A program made the translations under genes and the position numbers. The notes under the pieces are model-generated. The model ran no database searches, was not told the DNA's origin, and saw only the letters and a list, made by a program, of their open reading frames with translations. From JBJXGE01 sp046154185 (lineage in GTDB: Bacteria > Planctomycetota > UBA8108 > UBA1146 > JAJFFE01), in NCBI GenBank assembly GCA_046154185.1, contig JBJXGE010000061.1, positions 1 through 25,167 of the forward strand: 25,167 bases of DNA, in the 5' to 3' direction. This document shows, piece after piece, positions 8,691 to 16,372 of the stretch (positions are counted from its first letter, which is position 1; every line of letters starts with the position of its first letter).

Positions 8691-9500
8691 ATGCCGGACG
8701 CGCACGATCCCTATCTCGAACTTTGCGTCGGCTACGCGCTCGACGCTCTGGACGCCGACGAACTCGAGCGGTTCGAGGCGCATCTGCGCGTCGGCTGCGC
8801 GGCGTGCGCGCGCGAAGTTCGCAACGCGCGCGATGGCGCGGCGGCGCTCGCCGCGACGGTACCGTCGGTCGCGCCACCGCCCGCGGCGCGCGCAAGACTG
8901 CTGCGCGCACTGCGGGCCGCGCAACTCTCTTCGGCCATCGCTCCCGAAATACGCGTGGCCGAAACGGGCGCCGGGCTGCGTCGGCTTCGTCCGTTCGGCC
9001 TGGTATCACTCTCGGGTTGGGCGGCCGCGTGCGCGCTCGGTGTCTGGCTCACCCTCTCTTTGCAACAGATGAACGCGCTCAAGTCCGACATAACCGGTCT
9101 CGCGATCGAACGCGATCGGCTCGAAAAAGAGCGCCGCTGGGCGGGCGTTCTGACCTCGCCGAGTTCGCAGATGGTTGTGTTGCTGCCGACCGAGGACGAT
9201 CTCAAAGAGGTGAAGGCGCATCTCGTTTATGACGAGCAGCAGCAGATGGCGGCGATTGTGTTTCTCAACTTGCCGGCGCAAGCGGACAAGGACTTCCAAC
9301 TGTGGGCGATCCGCGACGGGAAGCCGTCGAGTCTCGGACTCGTCGCCGCGAGTGACGGCGGTTATCAAGTCGTGCGGCTCGATGCCTTTCCGTCGACCGA
9401 CGGGCTGAGCGCCATCGCCGTCTCGCTCGAGGAGAAGGGCGGTGCGCCGACGCCGAACGCGCCGCAGGGGCGCGTCGTCATGATGGGTAAGGTGCCGTAG
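8691..9500 (+). CDS. Anti-sigma factor, RskA-like, single transmembrane helix
   Basis: A 269-residue protein with the usual order of an anti-sigma factor. The N-terminal cytoplasmic helices carry a zinc-finger-like motif, His31...Cys36..Cys39 (HLRVGCAAC). A Pro/Ala-rich linker follows, then one membrane helix at about 102-124, then a short coiled coil (about 125-150) and a periplasmic RskA-type beta domain (QMVVLLPTEDD, FQLWAIRDGKP, and a C-terminal SLEEKGG). The His-Cys gap is four residues rather than the common three. The start at 8691 is chosen because GGAAGGAG (8676-8683) lies seven bases before it and the family motif begins right after; an in-frame upstream extension has no such support. 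Members hold an ECF sigma factor at the membrane until a signal leads to cleavage. No sigma gene is adjacent on either side, which is unusual. Confidence 0.85.
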   Translation: MPDAHDPYLELCVGYALDALDADELERFEAHLRVGCAACAREVRNARDGAAALAATVPSVAPPPAARARLLRALRAAQLSSAIAPEIRVAETGAGLRRLRPFGLVSLSGWAAACALGVWLTLSLQQMNALKSDITGLAIERDRLEKERRWAGVLTSPSSQMVVLLPTEDDLKEVKAHLVYDEQQQMAAIVFLNLPAQADKDFQLWAIRDGKPSSLGLVAASDGGYQVVRLDAFPSTDGLSAIAVSLEEKGGAPTPNAPQGRVVMMGKVP

Positions 9501-9535
9501 CCGGCCCAGTCGGTTCAACCCATTTTCGATCGAGC

Positions 9536-9558
9536 CCGCGCTTCGGTCGCGGCATAAT
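9536..9558 (+). promoter_or_regulatory. cTTCGg-capped hairpin followed by a CATAAT -10-like box before lipB
   Basis: CCGCG (9536-9540) pairs with CGCGG (9548-9552). The closing pair C541/G546 holds a TTCG tetraloop, with one bulged T, so the RNA or single-stranded DNA fold would be stable. CATAAT (9553-9558) follows at once and resembles a -10 box 50 bases before the lipB ATG. No good -35 box is visible and there is no T-run, so either a promoter role or an end-of-transcript role for the anti-sigma gene is tentative. Confidence 0.25.
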
Positions 9559-9608
9559 TCTTGGCTTCAGTTCTGGCGATTCGCCGAGCACGGGACGGGA
9601 GCCCATCG

Positions 9609-10319
9609 ATGGCCGGACCACTTCAGTCGGGAGGTTGTGTCGCGATCGCAGATGCGGCGGCGTGTGTGCGACCGCTCGTGGTGCGATGGCTCGGCCGCGT
9701 ACCGTACCGCGACGCGAGCGCGCTGCAGGAATCGATGGTCGCAGAGCGACGCGTCGACGATCAGCCCGACACTTTGTTGCTCCTCGAACATCCGCCGGTG
9801 ATTACGCTCGGACGGACGGCGCGTGCGACGCATGTGCTCGCCAACGCCGACGACCTAGCCGCGCGCGGAATCGAAGTGCATGAGGCGCGGCGCGGCGGCG
9901 ACGTCACGTACCACGGACCTGGGCAGCTCGTCGGTTATCTGATCGTCGACCTCGCGCGGCGTCGCGCGTGCGACGTCGGCAAGTTCCTGCGGCGCATCGA
10001 GTCGGCGCTGATCGCGGCACTCGACGAGTTGGGCATCGCCGCCGGAACTCGGGCGGGCTTGACCGGCGTCTTCATCGGCGCCGGAGGCCGCCGCAAAATC
10101 GCTTCGATCGGCATCGGGTTGCGCGGTTGGATTACCTGGCACGGGTTCGCGCTCAACGTGACGACGGATCTCACGAGTTTCGCTGCGATTGTTCCGTGTG
10201 GCCTTGCCGATGTGGAGATGACATCCGTCGAGCGCGAACTCGGGTGCGAGGCGCCGCCAATACTCGTCGACGATGCGCGGCTCGCAGTCGCGCGCGCATT
10301 CGAGAGGAGTTTCGCGTGA
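9609..10319 (+). CDS. lipB: Octanoyl-[acyl-carrier-protein]:protein N-octanoyltransferase LipB
   Basis: A 236-residue cytoplasmic enzyme that moves an octanoyl group from acyl carrier protein to lipoyl domains, the first step of lipoic acid cofactor synthesis. The family motif RRGGDVTYHGPGQLVGY is at 94-110. The catalytic Lys is Lys163 (GRRKIASIGI) and the catalytic Cys is Cys197 (IVPCGLADVEMTS); both are present. The start at 9609 is preferred over an in-frame TTG at 9561 because GGGAG (9597-9601) lies seven bases before it and the length then fits the family. The 3' end overlaps lipA by four bases (GTGA), so the two are translationally coupled. An N-terminal extension of about 20 residues before RPLVVRWLGRV is slightly longer than usual. 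Confidence 0.96.
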   Translation: MAGPLQSGGCVAIADAAACVRPLVVRWLGRVPYRDASALQESMVAERRVDDQPDTLLLLEHPPVITLGRTARATHVLANADDLAARGIEVHEARRGGDVTYHGPGQLVGYLIVDLARRRACDVGKFLRRIESALIAALDELGIAAGTRAGLTGVFIGAGGRRKIASIGIGLRGWITWHGFALNVTTDLTSFAAIVPCGLADVEMTSVERELGCEAPPILVDDARLAVARAFERSFA

Positions 10320-11203
10320 ACACGAACTCGAACGAGAGCGCTCGAGATGCGGCGCTCCCGCGACCTCCTTGGCTCAAGGTTCCACTCCGCCTCAACGCCA
10401 ATTTTGCCGCCGTGCGCGAGATCGTGACCGCCCACAAACTCAACACTGTCTGCTTCTCAGCGGCGTGTCCAAACATCGGTGAGTGTTGGGCGAACGGCAC
10501 GGCGACGTTCATGATCGGCGGCAACGTGTGCACGCGTCGCTGCAATTTTTGCGATGTCATCACGGGCCGACCAAAGGAGCTCGACCTCGCCGAGCCCGAG
10601 TCCGTCGCCGCCGCCATCAAGAAACTTGGTTTGCGATTCGCCGTCGTGACGGCGGTCGCGCGCGACGATCTTGCCGACGGTGGCGCCGCGCATATGGCGC
10701 AGACCGTGGAAGCGATACGCACGCATTGCCCCGGCGTTGGCGTCGAGGTGCTGATTCCGGATTACAAAGGTGACGATGCGGCGCTCGGCGTCGTGCTCGC
10801 TGCCGGCCCGGATGTGTTGAATCACAATATCGAAACGGTCGAACGGCTGCAGCGTCCGGTCCGTCGCACCGCGACCTACGCGCGTTCGCTCGGTGTGTTG
10901 CGCCGTGCCGCGGAGTTGCGCCCTACGACTCCAACGAAGAGCGGCATCATGCTCGGTCTCGGCGAAGCCGATTGGGAAGTCGCCGCGACATTGCGCGATT
11001 TGCGCGCGGCGGGCGTCGCCTTGCTGACGCTTGGACAATATCTCTCGCCGTCACCGACGCACTTGCCAGTCGTGCGCTATGTGCCGCCGGAAGAGTTTCA
11101 ATCGTGGGCGGAACGCGCGACCGCGCTCGGTTTTCGCGACGTCGCCGCGGGGCCGCTCGTTCGCAGTTCCTACCACGCCGAACAACTCGCGCGAAGTCAT
11201 TGA
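10316..11203 (+). CDS. lipA: Lipoyl synthase LipA (radical SAM)
   Basis: A 295-residue radical SAM enzyme that inserts two sulfurs into the octanoyl chain made by LipB. Both iron-sulfur sites are complete. The auxiliary cluster motif is Cys46-x4-Cys51-x5-Cys57 (CFSAACPNIGEC) and the radical SAM motif is Cys72-x3-Cys76-x2-Cys79 (CTRRCNFC). The C-terminal RSSYHA, whose Ser is a ligand of the auxiliary cluster in known structures, is at 283-288. The GTG at 10316 overlaps the lipB stop, with GAGAGGAG (10302-10309) six bases before it. Other long in-frame extensions upstream lie inside lipB and are not used. Family length is about 290-320, so the gene is complete. Confidence 0.97.
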   Translation: MNTNSNESARDAALPRPPWLKVPLRLNANFAAVREIVTAHKLNTVCFSAACPNIGECWANGTATFMIGGNVCTRRCNFCDVITGRPKELDLAEPESVAAAIKKLGLRFAVVTAVARDDLADGGAAHMAQTVEAIRTHCPGVGVEVLIPDYKGDDAALGVVLAAGPDVLNHNIETVERLQRPVRRTATYARSLGVLRRAAELRPTTPTKSGIMLGLGEADWEVAATLRDLRAAGVALLTLGQYLSPSPTHLPVVRYVPPEEFQSWAERATALGFRDVAAGPLVRSSYHAEQLARSH

Positions 11204-11333
11204 AACGCACCGTGCGGTGACAGACTCTTTCTCTTGCGATCGAATCGAGCTAGCTTGTCAGGCGTCGACCCGCGGTGCGCGGTCGTGCCCTGACTTAAGT
11301 GGAACGCGTCTTTGTCGCGAAAGGTGTGAACCC

Positions 11334-11897
11334 ATGGTCGAACTCACCGCCTTGTGGCTGCCGATTCTTCTCACCGCGGTCTTCGTCTTCATCGTCAGCT
11401 CTATCCTGCACATGGTCTTGCCGATCCACAAAGGCGACTACCAGAAGGTCGGCGGCGAGGCGGAGTTCCTCGCCACGCTCCGCGCAAAAGGGTTGGCGCC
11501 GGGCCACTACATGTTTCCTTGCGCCGGTTCGATGAAAGAGATGTCCACGCCCGAGATGGTGAGCAAGATGAATCAAGGACCGGTAGGGTTGCTCACAATA
11601 CTGCCGAACGGTCCGACGCCGATGGGCAAGCTGCTCTTCCAGTGGTTCCTCTACTGTGCATTGATCGGTTTTGTCGTTGCCTACATCGCTTCGCTGAGTC
11701 TCGCGCCCGGCGCCGAATACATGAAGGTCTTTCGATTGACGGGCACCGTCGCGATTCTCGCGTTCGCGCTTGGCTGTATTCCTGATTCCATCTGGAAAGG
11801 CGTCAGCTGGCGCATTACGGCGAAGTTCATCTTCGACGGAATCATCTACGGCTTGGTGACGGCGGGCACGTTCGGGTGGCTATGGCCAGCGACTTGA
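11334..11897 (+). CDS. Conserved small integral membrane protein of unknown function
   Basis: A 187-residue protein. I recognise no named family with certainty. The first helix (about 5-27, LWLPILLTAVFVFIVSSILH) is followed by a soluble stretch (about 28-100: PIHKGDYQKVGGE, GHYMFPCAG, KMNQGPVGLLTILPNG), and three more helices lie at about 102-125, 134-152 and 164-186. The soluble part after helix 1 contains HKGDY, YMFP and a single Cys, residues that look conserved in kind. The ATG at 11334 has GAAAGGTG eight bases in front, and the upstream in-frame extension is not hydrophobic or protein-like, so this start is preferred. It follows lipA by 130 bases, which hold a short CACCG/CGGTG inverted repeat near 11209-11220 and no T-run strong enough to call a terminator. 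Confidence 0.75.
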   Translation: MVELTALWLPILLTAVFVFIVSSILHMVLPIHKGDYQKVGGEAEFLATLRAKGLAPGHYMFPCAGSMKEMSTPEMVSKMNQGPVGLLTILPNGPTPMGKLLFQWFLYCALIGFVVAYIASLSLAPGAEYMKVFRLTGTVAILAFALGCIPDSIWKGVSWRITAKFIFDGIIYGLVTAGTFGWLWPAT

Positions 11898-11920
11898 ACT
11901 GCGCGTCGAGCTGCGTGCGC

Positions 11921-11939
11921 ATATATATATATAGGAGAG
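11921..11939 (+). promoter_or_regulatory. AT-dinucleotide run joined to a ribosome-binding-like site
   Basis: Within the 309-base gap between the membrane protein and the M14 peptidase, 13 bases of alternating A and T (11921-11933) stand out in GC-rich DNA and run into AGGAGAG (11933-11939), a good Shine-Dalgarno sequence. The run could serve as a -10 region, but no -35 box sits at a normal distance. The rest of the gap shows no other clear signal. Confidence 0.3.
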
Positions 11940-11947
11940 CGAACCGA

Positions 11948-12130
11948 GTGCCAAAAGCAGCGCGGCGGTCGTCGATTGTGCTGAAGAGACGGCGCTGCTT
12001 TGAGTTTCGCGAAGGGTTGGTTGCGGCGTCGCCGCCGTGCCACAGACCGCGTTTTCAGCCGCGAATTTGCTCGCGCGACGTGCGCTCCCGCTCCCGTTCG
12101 CCCTTGCGCGCGGCAACCTCAGCTCCATGA
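11948..12130 (+). CDS. Possible small Arg-rich protein (60 codons), doubtful
   Basis: A GTG at 11948 lies eight bases after AGGAGAG and opens a 60-codon frame ending at 12130. The product starts MPKAARRSSIVLKRRR and is very rich in Arg, Ser and Pro, with no domain or membrane segment. It could be a small basic protein or an upstream leader for the M14 gene, which starts 76 bases later. Its composition is also what a random GC-rich frame would give, so only the ribosome site supports it. Confidence 0.2.
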   Translation: MPKAARRSSIVLKRRRCFEFREGLVAASPPCHRPRFQPRICSRDVRSRSRSPLRAATSAP

Positions 12131-12206
12131 TGGCGCGCTTTGGATCGCCGAGCGCATCGACTGTGCGCAAACTTCGGAGAACGCACTCGTCAGGAGAAGG
12201 ATTTTC

Positions 12207-14870
12207 ATGCAGGCTCTGCTAACACTGCGCGCCGTGATGGCAACGACTAAGACTCCGCTTGTCATCGGGTTCGTTTTTCTGCTGGGCGGTGTGGCGGGCG
12301 CGCCGCAGGTCCTCGCGCAAGCGCCGACGTCGGCGCCGGTCTTTCCATTTCGAGGTGACGAAATCTATGGCGGCAAAGTGCAAGCGCCTTGGGAGTTCCT
12401 CGGTGCTCCGCTCGGGAGTCGCTTCACGTCGCATTACGATGTTCTGCGATACTGTCGTTATCTCGCCGAGAATTCTGAGCGCGCTGACTTGGTCGAGTAC
12501 GGGCTGTCCAGTGAAGGGCGGACGCTGTTTTATCTCGTGATTTCAATGGAGAGCCACGTCGCGCGCGCGGACGATATCCGCGACTTGCAGATGCGACTCG
12601 CCGATCCGCGACTCGTCGGCGGCGAACGCGAGGCGGTGCTCGGCGAGATGCTGCCGCGCCTGCCGGCGATCGTGTGGCTGAGCTACAACGTTCACGGCAA
12701 TGAAGCGTCCGGCACCGAAGCGGCGCTCATGACCGCGTATCAACTTGTCGATGGCGAGGACGCGGCGACGCGGCGCTTGCGCGAACGCGTGTTCGTGATT
12801 CTCGATCCGCTCCTCAATCCCGACGGTCGCGAGCGGTATCGCAATTGGTATCACAGCACGGCGATTCCTGGTGGCGATCCGGACCCGCAAGCGCGTGAGC
12901 ACGCCGAGCCGTGGCCGGGCGGTCGCACGAATCACTACTACTTCGATCTCAATCGCGATTGGTCGTGGCTGAGTCAACCCGAGACGCGCGCCCGCGCGCC
13001 GCACTACTTGCGTTGGCAGCCGCTGGTGCACGTCGATCTCCACGAAATGTCGCCCGAGTCGAGTTACTTTTTCTTTCCGGCCGATGATCCCATCAACGTC
13101 AACTTCACGCGCCATACGACGGAGTGGTCCAAGACGTTCGGGCTCGGCAACGCCGCCGCATTCGATCAGTACGGCTGGCGCTACTATACGGGCGAACTGT
13201 TCGACTTTTTCTATCCCGGCTACGGCGACACGTGGCCGGCCTTGCACGGCTCGATCGGCATGACTTACGAGCAGGCGGGCGGACCGAGCGGCGGCCTGCG
13301 CTATCGTCGTCGCGATGGCGTCGAGCTAACACTCCGCGAACGCACGCATCATCATTATGTTGCGAGTATGGCGACGTTGACCACGGCGGCCGACAACAAG
13401 GATGCGCTGCAGCGCTCGTTCTTCGAGTTTCGCCGCAGCGCACTCGAAGATCGGGTCGAAGGCGAAGTCATCGAGTTCTTGCTGCCACCCGGTCAGGGGC
13501 AACGGCTCGATGGGCTGATCAACTTGCTGATCGATCAAGGAATCGAAGTCGAACGCACTCAAGACGAAGGCGTGGCGGAAGCGGTCGCCGACTATCTCGG
13601 CGCGAAGCACGAACTCGTCAAGTTGCCGGTCGGTTCTTACATCGTTTCGACCGCGCAACCTGCCGGTCGGTTGGTGCGCGCGCTCTTGGAGCCGGAAGCG
13701 AAAGTCACGGTCAACAAGTTCTACGACATCTCCGCGTGGTCCTTGCCGCTATCGATGGGCGTCGATGCGTACATGAGCACGCGGCGGGTCGAGGTGGCCC
13801 GCAGGGCGGCGGGCCGCGTGTTGCCGCCCGTCGGTAAGGTCGACGGTGTCGGCAATTACGGCTACTTGCTGGCATGGGACGGCGCGAGTGCGGCCAAGGC
13901 GCTGCAACAGCTGCTGCAGCAGAAACTCCATGTGCGGCTCGTGCCCGAGCGGGTGCGATCGGGTGCGGAAGTGTTCGAACGCGGCAGCGTGTACGTCGCG
14001 GCGCACCAAGCGGATGGCATCGACACGCACGCGATCGTCGCGGCGACGGCGCGCGACTGCGGAGTTCGCTTTGTCGGCATTGCGAGCGGGTTCACGGATG
14101 AGGGCATCGATCTCGGCTCCGACAAGGTCGAGAGACTCGCGGCGCCGCGGATCGCGGTAGTGTGTGGCGAGCGGGTGTCGTCGAGCTCATTCGGCGCGAT
14201 CTGGTTCCTGTTCGAGCGCGAACTTGGCATTCCATTCACGGCGGTGAACTTCGATCGGCTCGGCCGCATCGATCTCGATTCTTACAACGTGCTCATTCTG
14301 CCGGAGACGGGCGCGCTCAAAGATGCGCTGGGCGAAAACGGACTTCAGCGTTTGAAGCGTTGGGTGGAAGGTGGGGGTGTGCTCGTCGCGCTCGGCAGTG
14401 CGGCGTTGGCGCTCTCAAAAGAACAGACGGGGTTCACGAGCGTGAGTTCGCTCGCGACCAAGCCGGAGAAGGAAGAGCCGGAGAAGCCCGAGCGCCGTAA
14501 GCTCAAGGAGCTCGAAGAGCGCGAGCGCGAGCGACAAGTTCCGGGCGGGATTTTCCGCGTCGATCTCGACGTCGACCACCCGCTCACGCTCGGCGTTTCC
14601 CAGTTTGTCTATGCGTTCATGGACACGACCGATTCGTTCGCGGTGAGCGGCGACGGTCGTGAAGTCGGCGCGTTCACCGAGGAGCCGGCGTTGAGCGGCT
14701 ACATTTCGAAAGAGAACATCGCGAAGCTCAGCCGCCGCGTTTATCTCGCAGAGGAAAACCTCGGCCGCGGCCACGTCGTGCTCTTCGCCGGCGACCCAAA
14801 CTTCCGCATGTTCTGGCGCGGGTTGACGCGCTTGTTTCTGAATGCGGTGTTCCTGCGCTGCGCGGACTGA
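12207..14870 (+). CDS. Secreted M14 zinc carboxypeptidase-like protein with C-terminal amidotransferase-like domain
   Basis: An 887-residue exported metallopeptidase. The signal peptide spans about 1-38 (hydrophobic core VIGFVFLLGGVAG, cleavage near VLAQA). The M14 domain (about 70-400) has all key residues: zinc ligands His163 and Glu166 (NVHGNEASG) and His279 (VDLHEMSPES), substrate-binding Asn-Arg in FDLNRDW (Arg250), and the catalytic Glu355 in MTYEQAGG. A region from about 645 to 740 (IAVVCGE, FDRLGRIDLDSYNVLILPE, GLQRLKRWVEGGGVLVALGS) has the alternating strand-helix look of a class I glutamine amidotransferase fold, a pairing known in large bacterial M14 proteins. A Lys/Glu/Arg-rich linker at about 752-783 precedes the last domain. 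The ATG at 12207 has AGGAGAAGG in front at six bases; a longer in-frame extension back to 12000 lacks a signal peptide and is rejected. It likely trims peptides in the periplasm or outside the cell. Confidence 0.92.
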   Translation: MQALLTLRAVMATTKTPLVIGFVFLLGGVAGAPQVLAQAPTSAPVFPFRGDEIYGGKVQAPWEFLGAPLGSRFTSHYDVLRYCRYLAENSERADLVEYGLSSEGRTLFYLVISMESHVARADDIRDLQMRLADPRLVGGEREAVLGEMLPRLPAIVWLSYNVHGNEASGTEAALMTAYQLVDGEDAATRRLRERVFVILDPLLNPDGRERYRNWYHSTAIPGGDPDPQAREHAEPWPGGRTNHYYFDLNRDWSWLSQPETRARAPHYLRWQPLVHVDLHEMSPESSYFFFPADDPINVNFTRHTTEWSKTFGLGNAAAFDQYGWRYYTGELFDFFYPGYGDTWPALHGSIGMTYEQAGGPSGGLRYRRRDGVELTLRERTHHHYVASMATLTTAADNKDALQRSFFEFRRSALEDRVEGEVIEFLLPPGQGQRLDGLINLLIDQGIEVERTQDEGVAEAVADYLGAKHELVKLPVGSYIVSTAQPAGRLVRALLEPEAKVTVNKFYDISAWSLPLSMGVDAYMSTRRVEVARRAAGRVLPPVGKVDGVGNYGYLLAWDGASAAKALQQLLQQKLHVRLVPERVRSGAEVFERGSVYVAAHQADGIDTHAIVAATARDCGVRFVGIASGFTDEGIDLGSDKVERLAAPRIAVVCGERVSSSSFGAIWFLFERELGIPFTAVNFDRLGRIDLDSYNVLILPETGALKDALGENGLQRLKRWVEGGGVLVALGSAALALSKEQTGFTSVSSLATKPEKEEPEKPERRKLKELEERERERQVPGGIFRVDLDVDHPLTLGVSQFVYAFMDTTDSFAVSGDGREVGAFTEEPALSGYISKENIAKLSRRVYLAEENLGRGHVVLFAGDPNFRMFWRGLTRLFLNAVFLRCAD

Positions 14871-15114
14871 CGAGAAAGCGCGAACAAACAATAACCCGAA
14901 CCAGGTTGCGGGGGGGAAACGGTCATGCGTCGGCGGCGGCGATGGTGGCGCGCGTTCAGAGTTGGCGAGAATTCGCGGGTTCGGGGGGGCTTCGCGACGA
15001 TTTTTGGCGGTTTTTCGAGCACGCGGTGACGCGACGCGCAGATGTGACGACGACGGTCTCACGCGTCGGTGGCGGACGCGTGAAATTGCTCGATGATGCC
15101 GGCGAGAGAAGTGG
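14871..15114. other. Gap between M14 peptidase and transposase; no reliable gene
   Basis: The gap has two runs of seven G (14910-14916, 14983-14989), a weak TCGCG/CGCGA inverted repeat (14973-14997) followed by TTTTT near 15000 that might end the M14 transcript, and a perfect hairpin at 15059-15083 (listed separately). A plus-strand frame from 14908 region into the transposase reads FWRFFEHAVTRRADVTTTVS, which looks somewhat protein-like but has no ribosome site and no family I know. It may be a remnant of a gene cut by the transposase or chance. Confidence 0.4.
15059..15083. repeat. Perfect 9-bp inverted repeat next to the transposase (REP-like palindrome)
   Basis: TCACGCGTC (15059-15067) and GACGCGTGA (15075-15083) are exact reverse complements with a 7-base loop. 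The repeat lies 31 bases past the stop of the REP-associated transposase. REP palindromes are typical partners of these transposases, but the GTAG or GGAG tetranucleotide that marks classic REPs is not seen beside it. On the minus strand no T-run follows, so it is a poor terminator. Confidence 0.5.
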
Positions 15115-16128
15115 TCACGTCGGCAGCGGCTCGGGCCGACGCGAGTTCGGGCAGCATTTCGGAAAACGTACGTTCACGGCGTGGAGCACACGCATGCGAT
15201 ACGTGCCGGCCGGGAACTCGACCATGCGATCGGTCGCGAACGCGATCAGCGCGTCGCGATGCTGACGGCGGAACGCGCGCAGCGCTTGGATGCGTCCGAT
15301 GCGGATTCTGCGGTCCTTGCCCGCGAGGTGCGGATTGAGCCCGCCGATTCGCTCGGAGCTCGTCGCACGATCCGTGTGCTTCATGCGCAGTATATTCCGG
15401 AGCCCCAAGAACTTGAGTCCTCGCTCGGCGAAGTCCGCCAGCAAACTCGCCTGCTTTGCCTGCAGCCGTTCCGTCCGCATCCGCGCGAACTCCGCAAGAT
15501 CCATGTCACGGAACACCGGCGGCTTCTCGATGACGAGCGTCGCTGTTTCAGGCACAACATCGGAGGTCTTTGAGAAAAATACTGTGGGTCGCTCGATGAC
15601 TTCGGATTCCTCGAGACGACGCAGCCAAGACGTGACTCCTGGCCAAAGGCCCGGACTCGACACGAGCCGCGATTCGACGCAGTTCAATTCCACGTAGTCC
15701 ATCGCCGCGAGCAGGTCCTCCGGCGTCTCGAGCAGCTTCGGCGGCTGATCGATATCGCCGGCGATCGGCGCGTTCAGCGAAACCGCCGAGTACGAGCCGG
15801 TCGAGAACACGTTCTCATCGATGCCGCGGAGGATCTTCGCGATGAGCGCGACATGCCGATTTAACCAGGCCTCAAAAAGCGGCAAGTAGCCGAGCCTGTC
15901 GGTCACGACCAGATGATAGTGCGTCCACAGAAACTCAAATGCGTGCAGGCTCACCCCGTACTTCGCAGCCGCATGCGCCAGGCAAAACTTGATCGCCTGT
16001 TCGACGACCGGCAAATCGCGTTGCTTGAGAAGACACTGACGCAACGCAGTGCGTCGCGTGATGAGATACGTCGCTCCCTTGAGAACGCAGCGGCTGTGCA
16101 TGGGCACCCCGATTTTTTTTGGGGGCAC
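15115..16128 (-). CDS. REP-associated tyrosine transposase (RAYT, Y1/HUH family), long form
   Basis: A 337-residue single-strand DNA transposase of the Y1 HUH class. The early core reads GATYLITRRT (18-27). The HUH motif is His70-Tyr71-His72 in WTHYHLVVTD, and the likely catalytic Tyr145 lies in DYVELNCVESRLV, which corresponds to the Y..LNPV.A.LV signature. The C-terminal part (about 195-325) is the extension of the long form, with PPVF, an Arg-rich stretch, and FPAGTYRMRVLH near the end, so the gene looks complete. The annotated start is a GTG at 16128; an in-frame ATG at 16101 (residue 10) is just as likely and lies after a run of eight A on the coding strand. No partner gene or terminal repeats of an insertion sequence are seen. 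Such genes usually occur as single copies and move or maintain short palindromes rather than whole elements. Confidence 0.85.
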   Translation of the reverse strand: MPPKKIGVPMHSRCVLKGATYLITRRTALRQCLLKQRDLPVVEQAIKFCLAHAAAKYGVSLHAFEFLWTHYHLVVTDRLGYLPLFEAWLNRHVALIAKILRGIDENVFSTGSYSAVSLNAPIAGDIDQPPKLLETPEDLLAAMDYVELNCVESRLVSSPGLWPGVTSWLRRLEESEVIERPTVFFSKTSDVVPETATLVIEKPPVFRDMDLAEFARMRTERLQAKQASLLADFAERGLKFLGLRNILRMKHTDRATSSERIGGLNPHLAGKDRRIRIGRIQALRAFRRQHRDALIAFATDRMVEFPAGTYRMRVLHAVNVRFPKCCPNSRRPEPLPT

Positions 16129-16212
16129 GCCGCCAGGCGCGGTTGTCCCTACGCATGAACAATGCCGAGTCCGGGTTAGCTTGAAACGACGCTCGGCGGA
16201 TCATCGAGCGGC

Positions 16213-16256
16213 CGTCCGCGGACGATCGGCGCAATCCGGTCGCACTGTCACGTGAC
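16213..16256. repeat. Two short perfect palindromes upstream of the XRE regulator
   Basis: CGTCCGCGGACG (16213-16224) and GTCACGTGAC (16247-16256) are exact palindromes in the 244-base gap between the divergent transposase and regulator genes. They could be operator sites for the nearby regulator or palindromes acted on by the transposase. Palindromes of this size also arise by chance in GC-rich DNA. No clear promoter is seen in the gap. Confidence 0.3.
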
Positions 16257-16372
16257 GAACTCAGGGCATTGGGCTCGGGTTATCGCGCGCGCCGCCGCAC
16301 TTCAGTTCGGCGCCTTCAGCGGCCGATAACTGGGAAGGCTCGGAGTGCCCAAAAGAAAATTGCGAGGCAGCA

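Noticed and set aside
9561..9608. Longer LipB start at the TTG at 9561
   Set aside because: The ATG at 9609 has a GGGAG site at normal distance and gives the family length; the extra 16 residues are not LipB-like.
14906..15265. Plus-strand frame of 119 codons in front of and into the transposase
   Set aside because: It begins with TTG in a G-run, lacks a ribosome site, and its second half is antisense to the conserved end of the transposase. A gene remnant remains possible for the first half only.
15115..16128. A complete insertion sequence around the transposase
   Set aside because: No terminal inverted repeats or target-site duplication are visible, and this transposase class normally stands alone.
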